Made by a program: the position numbers and the translations under genes. The notes under the pieces were generated by a model. That model did no database searches and was not told where the DNA came from. It saw only the letters and a list, made by a program, of their open reading frames with translations. From Kaistia algarum (lineage in GTDB: Bacteria; Pseudomonadota; Alphaproteobacteria; Rhizobiales; Kaistiaceae): a DNA stretch of 64,000 nucleotides. Within the stretch, counting starts at the first letter, position 1, and every line of letters starts with the position of its first letter. Positions 60,319-64,000 of this stretch are shown here, piece after piece. The DNA lies in assembly GCF_026343945.1 (NCBI RefSeq), contig NZ_JAPKNJ010000005.1, positions 130,746-194,745 of the forward strand, in the 5' to 3' direction.

Positions 60319-60585
60319 ATGGCCGAACAGGACGATCTGCAGCAGGAAGGGGCGTTCCGGTCGCTCGGCGATGCTCCCGCAGACGGGATGCTCGTCGTCG
60401 GCCGCCTCGCCAATGGCGAAAGGCACCTGATGCGCTGGCGCTCGCCGGCGATCATCCTCAAGGAGGATGGTCCGGACGACCAGCGCGAACCCTATTGGGC
60501 CCGGTGGCACACCGATAAGGCGATCCACCCGGTCGAATGGGCGCCGACGCGTCTCACGATCGAAGACGTCCTCGACTGGGTTTGA
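60319..60585 (+). CDS. Hypothetical 88-residue acidic protein
   Basis: The ATG follows AGGAGACAAAC nine bases after the DUF2934 stop, so it belongs to the same operon. The sequence has a compact Trp-rich central part (ERHLMRWRSPAIILKEDG, YWARWHTDKAIHPVEWAPTR) and ends DVLDWV. I do not recognise the family. There is no signal peptide or membrane span. Confidence 0.65.
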   Translation: MAEQDDLQQEGAFRSLGDAPADGMLVVGRLANGERHLMRWRSPAIILKEDGPDDQREPYWARWHTDKAIHPVEWAPTRLTIEDVLDWV

Positions 60586-60647
60586 GGCTTGCGTGCTCCG
60601 GCGAACCCGGGAGTTGATTCAGGGTCGGCGCTCATGGAGGTGAAGCG

Positions 60648-60806
60648 ATGTTGGATGAGCGTGAGCGGGAAGGCACGGAGAGAAAGCCGTGGCGCGAGGC
60701 TGCTGAGGATGTCGTTTGCGTCGTCATCGGCAACGCCGTTCTCTTGTCGCTGGGTTTCCTCGTCTCCTGGCCGATCGTGACGGCCATCGGCAAGATCATC
60801 TTCTGA
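60648..60806 (+). CDS. Small single-span membrane protein, 52 residues
   Basis: ATG 60,648 has GGAGG seven bases upstream. The first 20 residues are charged (LDEREREGTERKPWREAAED), followed by a hydrophobic stretch (VVCVVIGNAVLLSLGFLVSW) long enough to cross the membrane, and a short end AIGKIIF. No family was recognised. The good ribosome site and its place in the small-gene operon support expression. Confidence 0.6.
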   Translation: MLDEREREGTERKPWREAAEDVVCVVIGNAVLLSLGFLVSWPIVTAIGKIIF

Positions 60807-60927
60807 CGCCCTACTGCGCGGCACGCCATGACGGGTCGAGCCCGCTGGCTTTGCGACTTCAAAATTCATTGCGGGCCGGACTGCGACGCCGGATCGGGGC
60901 TTCGCGCCCAGGCTCTTGGGAGCTGTT

Positions 60928-62751
60928 ATGAGAACCGACTTTTCTGAAGCAGCCGCCGACCTGTCGACGGCGCATCGACGAAGCGCGCCGGACTATCGCT
61001 TCGGTCCCCGGATCGAACCTGACGGCGTTCGCTTTCGCCTCTGGGCGCCGACCGCCGAAGCGATCCGGCTGGTCCTTCCCGACCGCGACGCTATCGCCAT
61101 GGAAAGCGTCGGCGACGGGTGGTTCGAGACAATCGTCGACGACGTCGAGCCGGGTCAGCGCTACCGCTTCGCCACCGGCGAGTCCCTTTTTCCCGACCCT
61201 GCCTCCCGCCAACAGGATACCGATGTCGATAGCTGGAGCGTGCTCGTCGCGCCCTTCGCGCCGCCCTCGCCGCGATCGCGCCGCGCTTGGCATGAAGTGG
61301 TCCTTGCGGAACTCCATGTCGGGACGGCGACGCCGGAGGGAACATTTCGCGCCCTGGCGGAAAAGCTGCCGCATTTCGTCGAAGCGGGCTACACCGCCAT
61401 CGAATTGATGCCGATAGGCGATTTTCCCGGGAGCATCAACTGGGGCTATGACGGCGTCCTGCCCTTTGCGCCCGAAGCCGGCTACGGCACGCCTGCGGAC
61501 CTGCGCGATCTGGTCGACCGGGCCCATTCACTCGGCCTCGCCGTGCTGCTCGACGTGGTCTACAACCATTTCGGACCGGTCGAGAACCACCTCCCCCTCT
61601 ACGCCAACGCCTTCTTCGACGACCACGAGATGACGCCCTGGGGGCCGGCGGTCAATCTGGCCGATCCGACCGTGCGGCGGTTCTTCCTGGAGAATGTCCA
61701 GCTCTGGCTCGCCGACTATGATTTCGACGGCCTTCGCTTCGATGCGGTCCACGAATATCGCACCAGCGGTGCGCCTGAGTTCAAGCGGGAACTGGCGGCC
61801 GCTGCACGCGCCATCAAGCCGGACGCGCTCCTCGTGCTCGAAAATCTCGGCTATGAGGCCGACCTCGTGCGACGCGGCGAGGACGGTCGCCCCCTGCTCT
61901 TCGACGCGCATTGGAACGACGATGTCCACCATGCGCTGCATGTGCTGACCACCGAACAGAGCGGCGGCTACTATGGCGCCTTCGCAGCCGCGCCGATGGC
62001 GCGCGTCCGCCAGGCGCTGTCCCACGGCGTGCCCGGCCGCAGCGCGGAGACGGCGAGCCAGGGCGACGACGCCCATCTGCCGCCCGAGACCTTCGTGTCG
62101 TTCATCCAGAACCATGACCAGATCGGCAACCAGGCCGACGGTCGCCGGCTCGCCACCGATCTCGACGCTGAGCGGCTCGACTTCCTGCACTTCGTGATCA
62201 TGCTCTCGCCGCAGATCCCCATGTTCTTCATGGGCGAGGAAGCGCATATGCGCGCGCCCTTTCCCTTCTTCGGCGATCTCAAGGGGCATCTGGTCGACGA
62301 GATCCGCGAAGGGCGGATCCAGCAGACGCAGGCCTTCTTCGGCGATATGGCCGGTGATTTGGAACTGCCCGACCCCGTTTCCGCCGATACGATGGCAATG
62401 GCCAAACTCGACTGGTTCGAGTTCGGTCAGCCCGAAAGGCGGGAGGCGCTCGCGCGCTTCCAGGAGCTTGGCCGATTGCGCGCCGAGCATATCCTGCCAT
62501 TGACGGCGGGCCGCTATGCCGGTTCGGAAGCGATCGAGAACGCGACAAGCCTGGCCATACGGTGGCGCTATGAGACGGGCACCCTCGTTCTCGCCATGAA
62601 TCCTTCGCCGCAGGCGGGCTCGATCGATATCGACGCGCTGCCGCCCTTTGCAACCACCGGCGAGGTAACGCTCGCGCCTGACCGGCTCAACTTTTCGCCA
62701 TGGTCCGCATCGGCTTGGGTCGAGCCGGCTGCGGAACCGAACGCGTCTTGA
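60928..62751 (+). CDS. treZ: Malto-oligosyltrehalose trehalohydrolase
   Basis: The 607-residue cytoplasmic GH13 enzyme releases trehalose from maltooligosyltrehalose, the second step of the TreY-TreZ route. It has an N-terminal CBM48-like domain (GVRFRLWAPTAEAIRLVLPD), then barrel motifs DVVYNHFGP, GLRFDAVHE (nucleophile Asp), LENLGYEADLV (acid Glu) and SFIQNHDQIGNQADG. NWGYDGVLPFAPEAGYG is typical of TreZ. ATG 60,928 with GGGAG upstream is preferred to a TTG four codons earlier. treY and treX are not in the window. The neighbours suggest an osmotic or desiccation role. Confidence 0.93.
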   Translation: MRTDFSEAAADLSTAHRRSAPDYRFGPRIEPDGVRFRLWAPTAEAIRLVLPDRDAIAMESVGDGWFETIVDDVEPGQRYRFATGESLFPDPASRQQDTDVDSWSVLVAPFAPPSPRSRRAWHEVVLAELHVGTATPEGTFRALAEKLPHFVEAGYTAIELMPIGDFPGSINWGYDGVLPFAPEAGYGTPADLRDLVDRAHSLGLAVLLDVVYNHFGPVENHLPLYANAFFDDHEMTPWGPAVNLADPTVRRFFLENVQLWLADYDFDGLRFDAVHEYRTSGAPEFKRELAAAARAIKPDALLVLENLGYEADLVRRGEDGRPLLFDAHWNDDVHHALHVLTTEQSGGYYGAFAAAPMARVRQALSHGVPGRSAETASQGDDAHLPPETFVSFIQNHDQIGNQADGRRLATDLDAERLDFLHFVIMLSPQIPMFFMGEEAHMRAPFPFFGDLKGHLVDEIREGRIQQTQAFFGDMAGDLELPDPVSADTMAMAKLDWFEFGQPERREALARFQELGRLRAEHILPLTAGRYAGSEAIENATSLAIRWRYETGTLVLAMNPSPQAGSIDIDALPPFATTGEVTLAPDRLNFSPWSASAWVEPAAEPNAS

Positions 62752-62765
62752 ACCGGGAGAGCACG

Positions 62766-63545
62766 ATGGAACTCAGCGGAAAAGTCTCCCTCGTCACCGG
62801 GGCCGGCTCCGGCATCGGCCGGGCGTCAGCGCTTCGCCTTGCCGAGGCGGGCTCCGACGTGGCGGTGCTCAGCCGCACGGAACAGGAGATCGAGCAGCTA
62901 GCGGCGGAAATCACCGCGTTTGGCCGACGTGCGCTGGCCCTTACAGCCGACGTTTCCCGGGCGAGCGAAATGGAACACGCTTGCCGGCGGACTCACGAGG
63001 AACTCGGCGCCATCGACGTTGTGGTCGCCAATGCCGGGGTCAATGGCGTCTGGGCGCCGCTCCATGAACTCGCGCCGGAGGATTGGGATCAGACGATTGC
63101 CATCAATCTGCGCGGCACGTTTCTGACGCTGCGATATGCCGTTCCCCTCATGATCGGCCGTGGCGGCTCGATCATCATCACTTCGTCGATCAACGGAACC
63201 CGCACCTTCACCACCGCGGGCGCCTCGGCCTATGCGACAGCGAAGGCCGGACAACTGGCCTTCGGACAGATGGCGGCGCTGGAGCTTGCCAAGCATCGGA
63301 TCCGCGCCAATGTCATCTGTCCCGGCGCGATCGATACGGAGATCGACGAGAATACCAAGGACAGCAATCGGGAGGCCGCTGCCGTGCCGGTCGAATATCC
63401 CGAGGGCCAAGTGCCGCTGACGGGCGGCAAGCCCGGCAACAGCGCGGAGGTTGCGGAGTTGGTGCTGTTCCTGGCGTCGGACCGGTCACGCCACATCACG
63501 GGCACGCCGATATCGATCGACGGCGGCCAGTCGCTGCTGGTCTAG
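62766..63545 (+). CDS. SDR family oxidoreductase
   Basis: This 259-residue classical SDR has the cofactor motif VTGAGSGIGRASALRLAEAG, the NAG motif VVANAGVNGV, and catalytic TSSINGTRTFTTAGASAYAT followed by AKAG, with PGAIDTEI after it. A basic residue after beta2 (VLSRTEQE) favours NADP(H). ATG 62,766 lies 14 bases after treZ with GGGAG upstream, so it is probably co-transcribed. Its substrate is unknown. Paralogue of the SDR at 58.5 kb but of a different subgroup. Confidence 0.88.
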   Translation: MELSGKVSLVTGAGSGIGRASALRLAEAGSDVAVLSRTEQEIEQLAAEITAFGRRALALTADVSRASEMEHACRRTHEELGAIDVVVANAGVNGVWAPLHELAPEDWDQTIAINLRGTFLTLRYAVPLMIGRGGSIIITSSINGTRTFTTAGASAYATAKAGQLAFGQMAALELAKHRIRANVICPGAIDTEIDENTKDSNREAAAVPVEYPEGQVPLTGGKPGNSAEVAELVLFLASDRSRHITGTPISIDGGQSLLV

Positions 63546-63657
63546 CCTCGACAAGGCTGCCGCGACGCAGCCTGCCTCCTGGACGCATCAACGATGCGAA
63601 CGTCCGCTGGCTTCCTCCTGATTGGGCTGGATAGCAATGGTCGAATCAGATCGCCGC

Positions 63658-63850
63658 TGTGAACAGGCGCGGAATGGAGGCCTCGGCTTCGATCGGCTAA
63701 CTATCTAATTTTCATCATCAATTTTGGATACACTCGGGGTCATGATCGGCGCCGATCGATACCCCTGTAGACATAGAATTTCTCAAATATTCTCAGCGAG
63801 TTGGAGCCCTCCGGTGTGGGGTCCCACTTGGGCGCTTGTTCGCAGCCTAC
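63658..63850 (+). repeat. Dispersed palindromic repeat, copy 3
   Basis: This copy is close to copy 2 from TGTGAACAGGCGCGGAA through TACACTCGG, the perfect 14-base palindrome GATCGGCGCCGATC framed by GGGGT and ACCCC, ATAGAATTTCTCAA, and GGGGTCCC with GGGCGCTTGTTCGC. It is in the same orientation as copies 1 and 2, 60 kb away. No gene I can support lies between the SDR stop at 63,545 and the window end. Confidence 0.65.
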
Positions 63851-64000
63851 GCCGCCACTCTCATCACCACGCACAACCCGCCGAGGCTCCAATCGCCGCT
63901 GGATGACGAACCAGTGGCAGGTCACATGTCATGAAGCACGACTGTCGATGTGTCGGTCTCCCGGCCGTGTGCTGACGTTTCGGCTGATAGGTTTCGGGTT

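Overview
The window looks like an accessory-rich stretch of an alphaproteobacterial genome, probably Hyphomicrobiales (Rhizobiales). GC content is high. There are two carbohydrate ABC transporters, FCD/GntR and ROK regulators, IlvD/Edd and AraD1-type sugar-acid enzymes, a membrane PQQ glucose dehydrogenase, DUF2254, DUF2924 and DUF2934 proteins, and IS3 elements. The genus cannot be fixed from sequence reading alone. No rRNA, tRNA or CRISPR array was recognised.

Layout. 0-5 kb: a zinc nucleoside deaminase, a BBE-type flavoprotein, a glutathione S-transferase and a GNAT acetyltransferase, with two copies of a dispersed palindromic repeat. 5.2-11 kb: a 1,928-residue glycine-rich autotransporter. 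11-14 kb: a graveyard of mobile DNA holding a 21-bp tandem array, a serine recombinase tail, an AAA ATPase pseudogene and a thymidylate kinase fragment. 14.1-21.8 kb: a compact four-gene minus-strand operon encoding an endolysin-like M15 protein, a 1,207-residue protein with both a subtilisin and an HExxH metallopeptidase active site, a ComEC-like metallo-beta-lactamase-fold protein and a small membrane protein. This is the best candidate for an undescribed system. 21.9-24.8 kb: an IS3 element, a truncated TIR-like gene with two tiny overlapping membrane ORFs, and a truncated M14 peptidase.

24.8-41 kb is a catabolic island for a sugar or sugar acid: ABC permeases and ATPase, a DHDPS-type aldolase, an FMN alpha-hydroxy-acid oxidase, an FCD regulator, an IlvD/Edd dehydratase, an SDR, two GMC oxidoreductases (one with a small subunit), a solute-binding protein, an aldo/keto reductase and an AraD1/FAH-type enzyme. 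Similar AT-rich boxes in its promoters suggest one regulon. 41-42 kb is a collapsed IS3 copy. 42.3-50.7 kb is a second island: M24 and MlrC-type hydrolases with a ROK regulator, divergent from an ABC importer without its own ATPase and a hydroxypyruvate-isomerase-like protein.

50.9-57.2 kb holds a CPA1 Na+/H+ antiporter, a DUF2254 protein, PQQ glucose dehydrogenase and a potassium-channel-like protein with a C-terminal zinc ribbon. 57.6-58.4 kb is a second recombinase/DUF2924 remnant with the same 21-bp array. 58.5-63.5 kb is a stress-type cluster: two SDRs, small basic/DUF2934/membrane proteins and the trehalose enzyme TreZ. The window ends in a third copy of the palindromic repeat.
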